Shown: positions 26,662-35,872, counted from the first letter of the stretch. The stretch is 64,000 bases of DNA from Bacteroides sp. (GCF_030151085.1 NZ_JASLER010000093.1:1-64000), one strand, 5' to 3'. Translations and numbers: made by a program. The notes: a model not told the origin generated them from the letters alone.

Positions 26662-29301
26662 ATGAATTTAAAAACGCTTCTGCCAGTCGTGGCAGCTACA
26701 AGTATTTTGATGTGCGGACCTACTGTATTGTTGTATGCAGAACAATCGGATTTTGCTTCTCCCGAAGCTCCGGGATGGTTCCAAAAGAAAAAGAAGAGTG
26801 AAACCAAAGACACTGTTCAATCAAAGAATGAATATGAGAAGTTGACAGGTGATGGTGCTATCGTCCGTAAGGGCATGTTCAATGTTTACCAAAAAAAGAA
26901 TGATTATTATTTCGAGGTTCCGGTAAAATTACTGGGACGTGATATGTTGGTGGTGAACAAGTTGCAACGTGTACCTTCCGAATTGAATGAAGCCGGAGTG
27001 AACCGTGGTACAAACTACGAGAATCAGATGGTACGTTTTGAATTGGATAAGGCTGCTAATAAATTGATGGTACGCCAAGGTCGTGCTTTACCTTTGTCAC
27101 CGGATACGGACGCCATCCGTCAATCAGTACTCGACAATTATATCTCACCTTTAATTGCAGGTTTCAAGATAGAAGCATTCAGTAAAGATTCTACCACGGT
27201 ACTGGTTAAAGTGAACGACATTTACGATGGTACGGAAACGAGTATCAATAACGTATTTACAAATATCAACTTAGGTACATCAGCCATTAAGAACTTGTCA
27301 CGCATACTCTCTATCAAGTCTTTTGAGAATAACGTTGTGGCAACTTCCGAACTGACTACCAAAGTGACCGAAGGTACAACGAGTATTTATGTGACGGTAG
27401 AAGTCAGCTCTTCATTACTGCTACTGCCCGAACAACCTATGATGGGACGACTGGATAATCCACGTGTAGGATATTTCACCAACCCCTTATTAAACTATAC
27501 CGATGGACAACAACGTGTGGATAAGAAGCAGTTCATTACCCGCTGGCGTCTTGAACCGAAACCGGAAGACCGGGAGCGTTATCTTCGTGGCGAGTTGGTA
27601 GAACCTGTCCGACCGATTGTATTCTATATAGAAAATTCTACTCCCCATCGTTGGAGAAAGTATATCAAACAAGGTATCGAGGACTGGCAGGTTGCCTTTG
27701 AACGTGCCGGATTCAAGAATGCGATTACCGCCATCGAACTGACGGATAGCATGAATGTGGATAAGGATGACGTCAACTATTCTGTTTTGACATACGCTGC
27801 ATCTACCAAAGCAAATGCTATGGGCCCTTCTATTCTTGACCCACGTTCCGGTGAAATTCTGGAAGCCGACATTATGTGGTGGCACAATGTATTAGGTATG
27901 CTTCAGGAGTGGATTACGGTACAAACCGGAGTGGTTCGTCCCGAAGCTCGTGGCGTGAAGTTACCGGACGAGTTGATGGGAGATGCTATGCGTTTTGTAG
28001 CTTGTCACGAGGTAGGGCATTCATTGGGTCTACGTCATAACATGATGGGATCGTGGGCTTTTCCTACCGACTCATTGCGTTCCAAAGAGTTTACGGATCA
28101 CATGAACAGTACTTCTTCCTCCATAATGGACTATGCTCGATTTAACTACATTGCCCAACCCGGTGACGGAGTGACAGTGCTTTCACCTCATATCGGTCCA
28201 TACGACTTATTTGCCATTGAATACGGTTATCGCTGGTATGGCAAAGAAACACCGGAAGCGGAAAAAGATTTGCTTATTGATTTTCTGGATCGTCATACCG
28301 ACCGATTGTACAAATACAGTGAAGCGCAAGATGTGCGCGATGCGGTAGACCCGCGTGCACAAAACGAGGATTTGGGCGATGATGCGGTAAAGTCTTCTTT
28401 ACTGGGTATCGAGAATCTGAAACGAATCATTCCACAGATTATCCAATGGACTACTACGGGAGAAAAAGGACAGACTTACGAGGAGGCTTCCCGCTTGTAT
28501 TATGCAGTAATCAATCAGTGGAACAACTATCTCTATCACGTATTGGCTAATATAGGTGGTATCTATTTGGAAAATACTACGGTAGGCGATGGACAGAAAA
28601 CCTACACTTTTGTCGAAAAAGAGAAGCAGCAAGCTGCCTTGAAATTCTTATTAGATGAAGTGCTGACATATCCGAAGTGGTTGTTCGACACCGAAGTAGG
28701 AGAGTATACTTATCTATTGCGTAATACTCCGTTGGGAGTAGTGGAGAATGCACCTACGCAAGTTTTGAAGAATGCACAGTCGTACATTGTTTGGGACTTG
28801 TTATCCAATACCCGCCTGATGCGTATGTTGGAGAATGAATCGGTCAATGGAAAAAAAGCCTTTACGGTAGTTGACCTCATGGACGGCCTGCATCGCAGCA
28901 TTTTTGCTACTACAGAACGGGGCGCATTAACCGATGTAATGACACGTGCATTGCAAAAGAATTTTGTGGATGCCCTAATTACTGCCGCTGCCGAAAGCGA
29001 AGCTGTGAAGATTAACAAGAAATTGATGGATAACCACTTCTTGCTGGATAATCAGACGCCTTTGTGCAGCTGTGATGAGCATGCCCACAAGTTGTACAGT
29101 GCCGATCGTATGGGTGCACCGCGTTCAGTTAACTTTTATGGCTCACAGATAAACCGTGTATCAGATGCTATTTCAGTGAAACGCGGCGAATTGCTTCGTA
29201 TCAAAGATTTGTTGCAAAGTCGTTTGGGAACATCGCATACAGCTACAAAATATCATTATAAAGATTTGATTTTACGTATCAATACGGCATTAGGGATTTA
29301 A
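26662..29301 (+). CDS. secreted zinc metalloprotease (DUF5117/DUF4953 type)
   Basis: An 879-residue exported zincin. The signal peptide is MNLKTLLPVVAATSILMC...YAEQ. Residues about 45-180 form the DUF5118-like start and 90-290 the DUF5117-like region. The catalytic motif HEVGHSLGLRH has zinc ligands His449, His453 and His459 and general base Glu450. The Met-turn SSSIMDYARFNYIAQP follows about 35 residues later. These are metzincin features. It lies 45 bases before a SusC/SusD pair on the same strand, so it may cut proteins or peptides taken up by that pair. The frame opens with a TTG one codon earlier. Physiological substrate unknown. Confidence 0.88.
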   Translation: MNLKTLLPVVAATSILMCGPTVLLYAEQSDFASPEAPGWFQKKKKSETKDTVQSKNEYEKLTGDGAIVRKGMFNVYQKKNDYYFEVPVKLLGRDMLVVNKLQRVPSELNEAGVNRGTNYENQMVRFELDKAANKLMVRQGRALPLSPDTDAIRQSVLDNYISPLIAGFKIEAFSKDSTTVLVKVNDIYDGTETSINNVFTNINLGTSAIKNLSRILSIKSFENNVVATSELTTKVTEGTTSIYVTVEVSSSLLLLPEQPMMGRLDNPRVGYFTNPLLNYTDGQQRVDKKQFITRWRLEPKPEDRERYLRGELVEPVRPIVFYIENSTPHRWRKYIKQGIEDWQVAFERAGFKNAITAIELTDSMNVDKDDVNYSVLTYAASTKANAMGPSILDPRSGEILEADIMWWHNVLGMLQEWITVQTGVVRPEARGVKLPDELMGDAMRFVACHEVGHSLGLRHNMMGSWAFPTDSLRSKEFTDHMNSTSSSIMDYARFNYIAQPGDGVTVLSPHIGPYDLFAIEYGYRWYGKETPEAEKDLLIDFLDRHTDRLYKYSEAQDVRDAVDPRAQNEDLGDDAVKSSLLGIENLKRIIPQIIQWTTTGEKGQTYEEASRLYYAVINQWNNYLYHVLANIGGIYLENTTVGDGQKTYTFVEKEKQQAALKFLLDEVLTYPKWLFDTEVGEYTYLLRNTPLGVVENAPTQVLKNAQSYIVWDLLSNTRLMRMLENESVNGKKAFTVVDLMDGLHRSIFATTERGALTDVMTRALQKNFVDALITAAAESEAVKINKKLMDNHFLLDNQTPLCSCDEHAHKLYSADRMGAPRSVNFYGSQINRVSDAISVKRGELLRIKDLLQSRLGTSHTATKYHYKDLILRINTALGI

Positions 29302-29346
29302 CACATTTAGTTTTCATTAGAGTATTAATTTTATTTATTGTAACGC

Positions 29347-32300
29347 ATGGAAAAACGCTTATTAATCGTTTTGCTATGCCTGGTGGGTGCTTTATCTTCT
29401 GTTTTTGCAGCAGATAGGAAAGTGCAGGGCGTAGTAATATCTTCAGAGGACAACCTTCCCCTTATCGGAGCATCCGTTTATATAACGACGGAGGATCTGA
29501 AGAAGGCAGGAAGTACTCAATCTACGATTGGTGTCATCACCGATGTAGACGGTAAGTTCTCTATATCAGTACCCTCGGGAGTAACCCGTCTCTTTTGCAG
29601 TTATGTGGGCTATGAAGTGCAGGAATTGAAGCTTGTTCCGGGCAAAGATCAATATGAAATAACTCTTCATATTTCTTCACAGATGTTGGATGCGGTAGTT
29701 GTAACCGGTTATCAAACGGTGGAACGCCGTAAATTGACGGCAGCTGTATCGAAACTGGATATCTCGGACGAAACAATTGGTGCAGTGAAAAGCATCGATC
29801 AGGCACTGGCCGGACAAGTAGCGGGTCTTTCTGTCAGCAATGCTTCGGGTGCACCGGGCTCTGCTGCAAGGATACGTATTCGTGGTACAGCTTCATTGAA
29901 CGGTACGCAAGACCCTTTGTGGGTATTGGACGGTATTCCTTTGGAAGGAACTGATATCCCTAAAGTTGAGGAGATGAATGATATAGAGAATGTTCGTCAG
30001 TCGTCTATTGCCGGTCTTAATCCTGCTGATATTGAGAATATCACTGTGTTGAAAGATGCCGCAGCCACTGCCATCTACGGTGCACGTGCCGCTAACGGTG
30101 TTATTGTGATTACGACGAAGAAAGGTAAAGTGGGAAAGCCTGTTATCAACTTCTCTTCCCGATTCACCTATACACCTACATTGAGCACGAAACGCTTGAA
30201 CTTGTTGAACTCCGGTGAGAAGGTAGATTTAGAGTTGGATATGATTCGCAATAACTATTCACCAGATAATAAGAAGGGTGGTGTATATAATATCCTTTCC
30301 AAATACAATGAAGTGGGCATCTTCCAGAAAGATGGATGGGGCGCATTGAGTTCAGGTACACAGGCTGATATTAATCGCTTGAAGACCATTAATACCGATT
30401 GGAGTGATGTGCTGTTCCGTGATGCTTTCAATCAGGAATACAACTTGAACCTTTCGGGTGGTACAGAGAAAGTGACCTACTATACATCTTTCGGTTACTC
30501 CAAAGAGAACGGTAACGTAGAAGGCGTAGGCATGGATCGTTTCAACCTTGTGGGCAAGACATCTTATAAGGTGAACCGCATGTTGAAGTTCGGCGTATCC
30601 TTGTTTGCCAATCGTCGCAAGAACACCTCTTATCTGACGGATAAATATGGAATGGCCAATCCGATGTACTATTCTCGTTTGGCCAATCCTTATTTTGAGT
30701 TGTATGACAAGGATGGTAATTACAATTACGATTATGACATCCAGAATAATACCGATACCGACCTTGGCTTCAACATTATGGAGGAGCGTAATAATGCTAC
30801 CAACGAGAGCGTCGTAAACTCCTTCTCATCTATTTTTGATGCCGAATTACGCTTTAACGACAAATTGAAACTGACTTCTCAGTTTGGCTACCAGATGGAC
30901 AAGACTTCTAAGGAGGAGATTGCCGACTGGAATAGCTATACCATGCGCGGCTATTACAAGCTGAGCGAATATACTGTGGGTGGCGTAAAGAAGAACTTCC
31001 TGCCTGTAGGTGGTGTGCAGAAATCATACGAAAACAGTAACTCGCAGATCACTTGGAAAGCAATGGGGGAGTATCGCGACAGCTTCAAAGACATACATGA
31101 ACTGGAAGTGATGGTCGGTACCGAGTTGCGCAAGACCTGGTACGAAACACTTTTCTCCGCCGGATATGGCTTTGACCGCAAGACACTGACCACTAAACCG
31201 GTTATATTCCCTAACGAGAGCTATGCCAATACATGGCCTTTACACTCTACTACTTATAAGGAGAATGCATATGCGTCTTTCTTCTCTACTGCTTCTTATT
31301 CGTTGCTCAATCGCTATACGATAGGTGGAAGTATTCGTTTTGATGGTTCCGACCTCTTCGGGGTAGACAAGAAGTACCGTTATCTGCCTCTTTATTCAGT
31401 CAGTGCGTTGTGGCGTCTGTCCGAAGAACCGTTTATGAAACAAGCCAAGTGGATAGATAACTTGGTATTCCGTGCTTCTTACGGTTTGCAAGGAAACATT
31501 GACAAGAATACATCTCCTTTCCTTCTGGGTACTTATAAGGTAGAAAGTATCCTTCCGGGATATTTCGAAGATATGATTAATATCAACTCTGCTCCTAATC
31601 AGAAACTGCGTTGGGAAAAGACGCAATCGGTAAATACCGGCTTTGACTTTTCTGTATTTAACTCTGCCATCAACCTGAGCGTAGATTATTACTATCGAAA
31701 AGGTACCGACTTGATCGGTCTTCATATGCTTCCCCTTGAGTCCGGCTTTACCTCGATGACCGTAAACTGGGCGAGCATGGAAAACAAAGGTGTGGAAATA
31801 GCTCTTACTACCCGTAATATCACAACGAAGAATTTCTCTTGGTATACTACCCTTAACTTTGCTTATAATGGTAATAAGGTATTGCGTGAAACTATTCCCG
31901 AAGTTCAGAATACTCCCAGTCGGGAAGGGTATTCAGTAGGTGCAATCTTTGCACTGAAAACGGCTGGTGTAGATAAAGAAACCGGAAACATGATGTTCTA
32001 CAATCCGAAAGGTGAGAAAGTGACTCTGAAGGAACTTTATCGCCTGGTGGACGAGTGGGGTATAGGTATTGCATCGTCCGACGTAACACCTGCCGAAGAG
32101 AGAACCTTCTACTCGTATGTAGGTACTACGGATGCTCCTTATACAGGTGGTTTTATCAATACCTTTACTTATAAGAATTGGGAACTGAGTGCTAACTTCT
32201 CCCTCACCATGGGCGGACACGTACGTACACGTCCCACCTACGATCTGATTCAGCCTGATTATGGTAAGAACTACAATCACGATGTGCTGAACCGTTGGAC

Positions 32301-32640
32301 ACCAGGTAATAAGGATGCTATATTCCCTGCATTCATGTCGGCTAGTGCCAATCCGGAAGAATATTATTGGTACAATAGCAAACCCATCTGGCGTGACCTT
32401 GACATTTGGGTGAAGAAGCTCAACTACGTGCGTTTGCAAAACTTGCGCTTAGGTTATCGCATTCCTGAAGTGCTCACCAAACGTCTGGGTATGAATGGGG
32501 CAACTGTATCTATTGAAGGACGTAATCTGTGTGTATTCGGTTCGGGATACGATAACTATTTGGATCCTGAGTCAATGGGGAATCCTTATGCAGCTCCCGT
32601 GCCTAAATCTTTGATATTCAGTTTAAGTTTGAACTTCTAA
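29347..32640 (+). CDS. SusC/RagA-family TonB-dependent transporter, no STN domain
   Basis: A 1097-residue outer-membrane transporter. The signal peptide is MEKRLLIVLLCLVGALSSVFA. A carboxypeptidase-regulatory-like domain follows at once (VQGVVISSEDNLPLIGASVYI), then MLDAVVVTGYQTVERRKLTAAVSK and plug KDAAATAIYGARAANGVIVIT; the barrel ends SLIFSLSLNF. There is no STN domain and no sigma/anti-sigma gene nearby, unlike the other two SusC genes here, so regulation must differ. The adjacent metalloprotease suggests peptide import like RagAB, but this is inference from context. Confidence 0.94.
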   Translation: MEKRLLIVLLCLVGALSSVFAADRKVQGVVISSEDNLPLIGASVYITTEDLKKAGSTQSTIGVITDVDGKFSISVPSGVTRLFCSYVGYEVQELKLVPGKDQYEITLHISSQMLDAVVVTGYQTVERRKLTAAVSKLDISDETIGAVKSIDQALAGQVAGLSVSNASGAPGSAARIRIRGTASLNGTQDPLWVLDGIPLEGTDIPKVEEMNDIENVRQSSIAGLNPADIENITVLKDAAATAIYGARAANGVIVITTKKGKVGKPVINFSSRFTYTPTLSTKRLNLLNSGEKVDLELDMIRNNYSPDNKKGGVYNILSKYNEVGIFQKDGWGALSSGTQADINRLKTINTDWSDVLFRDAFNQEYNLNLSGGTEKVTYYTSFGYSKENGNVEGVGMDRFNLVGKTSYKVNRMLKFGVSLFANRRKNTSYLTDKYGMANPMYYSRLANPYFELYDKDGNYNYDYDIQNNTDTDLGFNIMEERNNATNESVVNSFSSIFDAELRFNDKLKLTSQFGYQMDKTSKEEIADWNSYTMRGYYKLSEYTVGGVKKNFLPVGGVQKSYENSNSQITWKAMGEYRDSFKDIHELEVMVGTELRKTWYETLFSAGYGFDRKTLTTKPVIFPNESYANTWPLHSTTYKENAYASFFSTASYSLLNRYTIGGSIRFDGSDLFGVDKKYRYLPLYSVSALWRLSEEPFMKQAKWIDNLVFRASYGLQGNIDKNTSPFLLGTYKVESILPGYFEDMININSAPNQKLRWEKTQSVNTGFDFSVFNSAINLSVDYYYRKGTDLIGLHMLPLESGFTSMTVNWASMENKGVEIALTTRNITTKNFSWYTTLNFAYNGNKVLRETIPEVQNTPSREGYSVGAIFALKTAGVDKETGNMMFYNPKGEKVTLKELYRLVDEWGIGIASSDVTPAEERTFYSYVGTTDAPYTGGFINTFTYKNWELSANFSLTMGGHVRTRPTYDLIQPDYGKNYNHDVLNRWTPGNKDAIFPAFMSASANPEEYYWYNSKPIWRDLDIWVKKLNYVRLQNLRLGYRIPEVLTKRLGMNGATVSIEGRNLCVFGSGYDNYLDPESMGNPYAAPVPKSLIFSLSLNF

Positions 32641-32652
32641 AAACGAGAGACA

Positions 32653-33990
32653 ATGAAAAGAATATTAAGTTTGATGATAATAGGCTGTACGCTTCTGCTT
32701 ACAGCATGCGATAACTACCTCGATATTCAGCCTACTGGTAGTGTCATCCCTAGTTCACTGGCTGAATACAGGGCGTTGATTGCTCGCTCGTATAAGACTG
32801 CAAGCGGCATGAGTGATCGGGGCATGGCCTGTCTTCGTTCGGATGAAATGCAAGTTCGAAATGAAGAATTCGACCAGAACGCTTACAAGGATATAGAATG
32901 TTGGAATGACTTGGAGGCTAATCCAAGCACTCTCTCATTCGGGTGGGAAAAGTATTACCAAGTACTTTTTATTTCCACGCAAATCATCGATAATAAAGGA
33001 GATATAAAAGATGGTAACCAGATAGACATTGACCAACTGGTGGGCGAAGCTTATTTGCTGCGTGCTTATATGCACTTCTTGCTGGTCAACCTTTACGGTC
33101 AACCTTATACCAAACCGGATGCACTCGAAACCAAGTCCATCCCCTTGAAACTAGACACAGACTTAGAGAAGCTTTTGAAGCGTAACACTGTGTTTGAAGT
33201 TTATACTTCCATACAGTTAGATCTTGATGAAGCACGCAAACTGATTACCACTTCCGAGTGGGAGGCAGGATATTCCTATCGTTTTAATACCACATCGGTT
33301 GATGCCTTTCAATCCCGTCTATCCCTTTACAAGGGTGAATGGCAGGATGCATTGACTGCTGCCAAAGCTGCACTTGCCAAGAAGTCTACGCTTGAGAATT
33401 TTAACGATGCTTCTGCCAATCTGCCTAATCTCTTCCAATCGGTAGAGAACATTACTGCACTCGAAATGCCTTTGAGTAATTCGGTCAATAATGCATCATT
33501 GGCTACTCCTTCTTTCTTGGCACTATACACCGATGGCGACCTTCGTCCTGACAAGTATTTTGCCAAGTCCGATGCCAACGGTTTCCGTAAGAGTCAAAAG
33601 GGTGGTAATAACAACTACTTGTGTACCTTCCGTACAGGTGAACTCTATCTGAATGCTGCTGAGGCTGCTGCTCAGTCCGATCTTCTGCCTGAAGCTCGTA
33701 CACACTTACTGAACTTGATGGAGAAACGCTATACACCGGAGGCATATACAGAGAAAGTTACCGCAGTCAATGCCATGAGCAAAGAAGCATTAATCAGCGA
33801 AATCCTTAACGAGCGTGCCCGTGAACTAGCTTTCGAAGGTCACCGTTGGTTCGATCTTCGCCGTACAACCCGTCCTCGTTTGACGAAAGTACTGGATGGC
33901 AAAACCTTTGTACTCGAAGAAAACGATGCCCGCTATACACTAACTATTCCTAAGGAAGCGATTGAAGCTAATCCGGGACTACTAAATTAA
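32653..33990 (+). CDS. SusD/RagB-family lipoprotein
   Basis: Lid protein of the preceding SusC, 12 bases downstream. 445 residues, shorter than the glycan SusDs in this window (549 and 612). Lipobox at LLLTAC (Cys19), then NYLDIQPTGSVIP. TPR-like helices include GEAYLLRAYMHFLLVNLYGQPY, and the C-terminal signature is LNERARELAFEGHRWFDLRRT. A shorter SusD without nearby glycoside hydrolases, beside a protease, fits a peptide-binding role. Followed by a strong terminator. Confidence 0.93.
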   Translation: MKRILSLMIIGCTLLLTACDNYLDIQPTGSVIPSSLAEYRALIARSYKTASGMSDRGMACLRSDEMQVRNEEFDQNAYKDIECWNDLEANPSTLSFGWEKYYQVLFISTQIIDNKGDIKDGNQIDIDQLVGEAYLLRAYMHFLLVNLYGQPYTKPDALETKSIPLKLDTDLEKLLKRNTVFEVYTSIQLDLDEARKLITTSEWEAGYSYRFNTTSVDAFQSRLSLYKGEWQDALTAAKAALAKKSTLENFNDASANLPNLFQSVENITALEMPLSNSVNNASLATPSFLALYTDGDLRPDKYFAKSDANGFRKSQKGGNNNYLCTFRTGELYLNAAEAAAQSDLLPEARTHLLNLMEKRYTPEAYTEKVTAVNAMSKEALISEILNERARELAFEGHRWFDLRRTTRPRLTKVLDGKTFVLEENDARYTLTIPKEAIEANPGLLN

Positions 33991-34075
33991 TGGTTATCTT
34001 ACTTCCATGCTTCCACTAATATAATGAAACCCTTTATTCATCGTTGTTAGAGGTATGGTGGTAGCAATATTATTT

Positions 34076-34103
34076 GAGTGGAAGCAATTCGTTGCTTCCA
34101 CTC
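34076..34103. terminator. perfect 12-bp hairpin with TTCG loop
   Basis: GAGTGGAAGCAA, TTCG, TTGCTTCCACTC: a perfect stem with an extra-stable tetraloop, flanked by T-rich sequence on the right and ATTATTT on the left. It stands between the convergent SusD and HU-like genes, and its right arm overlaps the HU-like stop codon, so it probably terminates both. Confidence 0.85.
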
Positions 34104-34530
34104 ATTTCTTTTTCTTCAACTCCTTCTTCAAATCTTGCACCTGCATGCTGAATAAGTCCAGATGCTTGAAGATGCGTGCCATAAACTCTTTCGATGCCCG
34201 GAAGCAGATGCGGGTGATGCGTACTTTATCAGCCGTGCAGTCTTCTATCTGTTCTACCGGTTCACTGGTCATGGCTGGGAAGAAGTTTCCTAATCCTTTA
34301 ATATTCACAGTGCGCCCGCTTGCCAGAAAATCGGCGATGATATCCGGCAATTGTACCAGTACCGATTGTGCATCGCCTGTCTGCAATGAGCTTCTTTCTG
34401 CCAGTCTCTCGGCAATCTCTTTGTTGCTCACTGGTTCGGACTGTACTACTTTCGATGCGGCATAGTAGCGCACCACTTCCTTGTCTCCACTCTTGTCCAC
34501 CTTTTTGCGGACTGTGTAATTCATTGCCAT
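34102..34530 (-). CDS. HU-like DNA-binding protein (HU-HIG type)
   Basis: A 142-residue member of the Bacteroidota HU-related family. MNYTVRKKVDKSGDKEVVRYYA is the usual N-terminal extension. The core (SNKEIAERLAERSSLQTGDAQSVLVQLPDIIADFLASGRTV) matches HU helices, followed by NIKGLGNFFPAM and a lysine-rich tail, KKELKKKK. It probably binds or bends DNA; which loci it organises cannot be told. Monocistronic and convergent with the SusCD/protease operon. Its upstream region is the repeat-filled 34531-34980 gap. Confidence 0.85.
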   Translation of the reverse strand: MAMNYTVRKKVDKSGDKEVVRYYAASKVVQSEPVSNKEIAERLAERSSLQTGDAQSVLVQLPDIIADFLASGRTVNIKGLGNFFPAMTSEPVEQIEDCTADKVRITRICFRASKEFMARIFKHLDLFSMQVQDLKKELKKKK

Positions 34531-34565
34531 AGCTTTCTTATTGTTTAACGTAACAGGTATAGGGA

Positions 34566-34741
34566 CTTAGCTTCTTACACATCAGTTCTTAGCCTATTAC
34601 ACATTACGACTGAGTAATCAAAACATCCGGATCTTTTGAGTAAAAAGATGGGGATCTATTGATATAAAACATCCGGGTCTTTTGGGGTAAAAGACCCGGA
34701 TGTTTTCATGGAAAAGGTCCCGATATTGTGACCTCTCAGAA
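34566..34741. repeat. 22-bp periodic intergenic array
   Basis: CTTAGC-type units at 34566, 34588 and 34610 are spaced exactly 22 bp (CTTAGCTTCTTACACATC, CTTAGCCTATTACACATT, CTGAG...). They merge into 22-24-bp units starting AAAA at 34620, 34642, 34666, 34689 and 34712 (AAAACATCCGGATCTTTT and variants). They fill the divergent gap between the HU-like gene and the gene at 34981, with no coding potential I trust. This could be a regulatory multi-site array or an intergenic repeat family. Confidence 0.65.
34666..34706. repeat. 18-bp perfect hairpin inside the array
   Basis: AAAACATCCGGGTCTTTT, a GGGGT loop, then the exact complement AAAAGACCCGGATGTTTT. It looks like a strong terminator in both directions, yet it sits upstream of both flanking genes. 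It arises because two neighbouring array units are reverse complements. It may insulate the divergent promoters. Confidence 0.8.
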
Positions 34742-34869
34742 TACGTCTCAAAGGTACTCAGTCCTAGTAAGAAATCCAATAGATATAGGACTTATTTATG
34801 CTGAAAGTGAATGTTTGGTAAATGAGACTAGTATCTGTGCAGATAGATAAAGAGCTTTCTGTTTTTTCC

Positions 34870-34932
34870 GTTCATCCCTTTATTTCCGTCGTTCATACCG
34901 TATTTTATGTCGTTCGGAAAGTATTTTTGCAT
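34870..34932. repeat. three 21-bp direct repeats before orphan gene
   Basis: Units start GTTCAT at 34870, GTTCAT at 34891 and GTTCGG at 34912, exactly 21 bp apart, with shared T-rich interiors and GTC at the ends of the first two. The last unit contains the TATTTTTG -7 element of the next gene, so a protein bound here would face the promoter. Confidence 0.65.
34922..34929 (+). promoter_or_regulatory. -7 element of orphan gene
   Basis: TATTTTTG (TAnnTTTG) lies 51 bases before the ATG at 34981. This supports that start over the upstream open frame from 34822, whose first 53 codons cross the promoter and repeats. Confidence 0.55.
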
Positions 34933-34980
34933 TTTGCTTTCCTCTTTCTTATATTTGTTCATATCTTAAATGTATGCGGT

Positions 34981-35727
34981 ATGCGAGAATATGGAAAGGA
35001 ACAGGGGAATCAGCTAAGTAGAGCGATTGCTAATAATGAATCCGGAAATAAGCAGTTGAAAAAGTTTGTGGATAATAGGATGGCTGTTTATCATCATAAT
35101 GACCAACTTGCGCAAATGCGATTAATTAGAAATAATACTATTCAGCGTACAAAATATAAAGTGGCGGAAGATTATGATACCGCTCATATCATTATTAATG
35201 AAAATGATTTTAGCGCAGCTAGAAGCAATTCATTTACGTACTTATCTGATTCAATAAGCATAAGGCAAAGAATACAAGAACATCAAAGTTCTTTTGTTCC
35301 TAAAACAATTGGAGTAAACAGTACAAAGTTTACAGTTTGTGGTGGTTATGGAGCTATTCATAATTTTATAGTTACAAATAAGTGGAATACTTTGCTTAAT
35401 AAGAATTATGTAGCTGCCGATGTTCCTGCCAGCGATCATGTAGAAAAGACCTTACTGGATAAATGTGGTGATAATATCTTAGGGGTTAGTACGGCTGTAT
35501 GTCAGGACAGATGCATTCCTATGATAATGAATGGATATGATGAACGAAAGCCTATTTATACTCATGATACAACCGGTTTTAAGGTATATGGTAAAAATGG
35601 AAAATATCCAGTAGGAGACACTGCTTTTAAAACCGTTGAAAGAGATAATTTATGTACAAGAGTTGATCAGTATGGAGAATCAAGTTTAACAGAGCTGGAG
35701 CAAATAATATACAATGATTTCACTTGA
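34981..35727 (+). CDS. orphan protein with VDNR...IQR leader, possible effector/toxin
   Basis: I do not recognise the main domain. The 248-residue protein starts MREYGKEQGNQLSRAIANNE, then KKFVDNRMAVYHHNDQLAQM and NNTIQR at about residues 19-59. From memory, FVDNRPEAVAQ..KL...IQR is the leader of many Bacteroidota polymorphic-toxin or eCIS-cargo-like proteins, so this may be an effector. The C-terminal ~185 residues have several cysteines (CGGYGAIHNFIVTN, DKCGDNILGVSTAVCQDRC) and a stretch GFKVYGKNGKYPVGDTAFKTVE; no catalytic motif is evident. No immunity gene or secretion genes lie beside it, and no signal peptide is present. AT-rich compared with its neighbours, which hints at acquisition. 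Confidence 0.55.
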   Translation: MREYGKEQGNQLSRAIANNESGNKQLKKFVDNRMAVYHHNDQLAQMRLIRNNTIQRTKYKVAEDYDTAHIIINENDFSAARSNSFTYLSDSISIRQRIQEHQSSFVPKTIGVNSTKFTVCGGYGAIHNFIVTNKWNTLLNKNYVAADVPASDHVEKTLLDKCGDNILGVSTAVCQDRCIPMIMNGYDERKPIYTHDTTGFKVYGKNGKYPVGDTAFKTVERDNLCTRVDQYGESSLTELEQIIYNDFT

Positions 35728-35765
35728 TTCATCCTTCAACGGATCTCTCTCTTATAGATAAATAA

Positions 35766-35792
35766 AAAATCCTAATCATTGATTAGGATTTT
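35766..35792. terminator. bidirectional terminator between orphan gene and tRNA-Ala
   Basis: AAAATCCTAATCA pairs with TGATTAGGATTTT around one base (a 3-5 base loop in practice). Poly-A on the left and poly-T on the right let it end transcripts from both the orphan gene and the minus-strand tRNA. Confidence 0.85.
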
Positions 35793-35798
35793 CTTTTG

Positions 35799-35872
35799 TG
35801 GAGCGTATCGGACTCGAACCGATCACCTCGACACTGCCAGTGTCGCGCTCTAGCCAGATGAGCTAACGCCCC
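35799..35872 (-). tRNA. tRNA-Ala (GGC)
   Basis: On the minus strand a 74-base cloverleaf: acceptor GGGGCGT with ACGCTCC, D-stem GCTC/GAGC, anticodon stem CGACA/TGTCG around CTGGCAG (anticodon GGC, alanine), T-arm ATCGG-TTCGAGT-CCGAT, discriminator A. CCA is not encoded. Confidence 0.96.

Noticed and set aside
34666..34706. Ordinary terminator for a flanking gene
   Set aside because: Both flanking genes point away from it, so neither transcript ends here.
34822..34980. N-terminal 53 codons of the longest frame of the orphan gene
   Set aside because: They overlap the 21-bp repeats and the TATTTTTG promoter. The ATG at 34981 begins the recognisable leader.
35799..35872. Integration site of a mobile element next to tRNA-Ala
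   Set aside because: No integrase, and no direct repeat of the tRNA end was noticed nearby.
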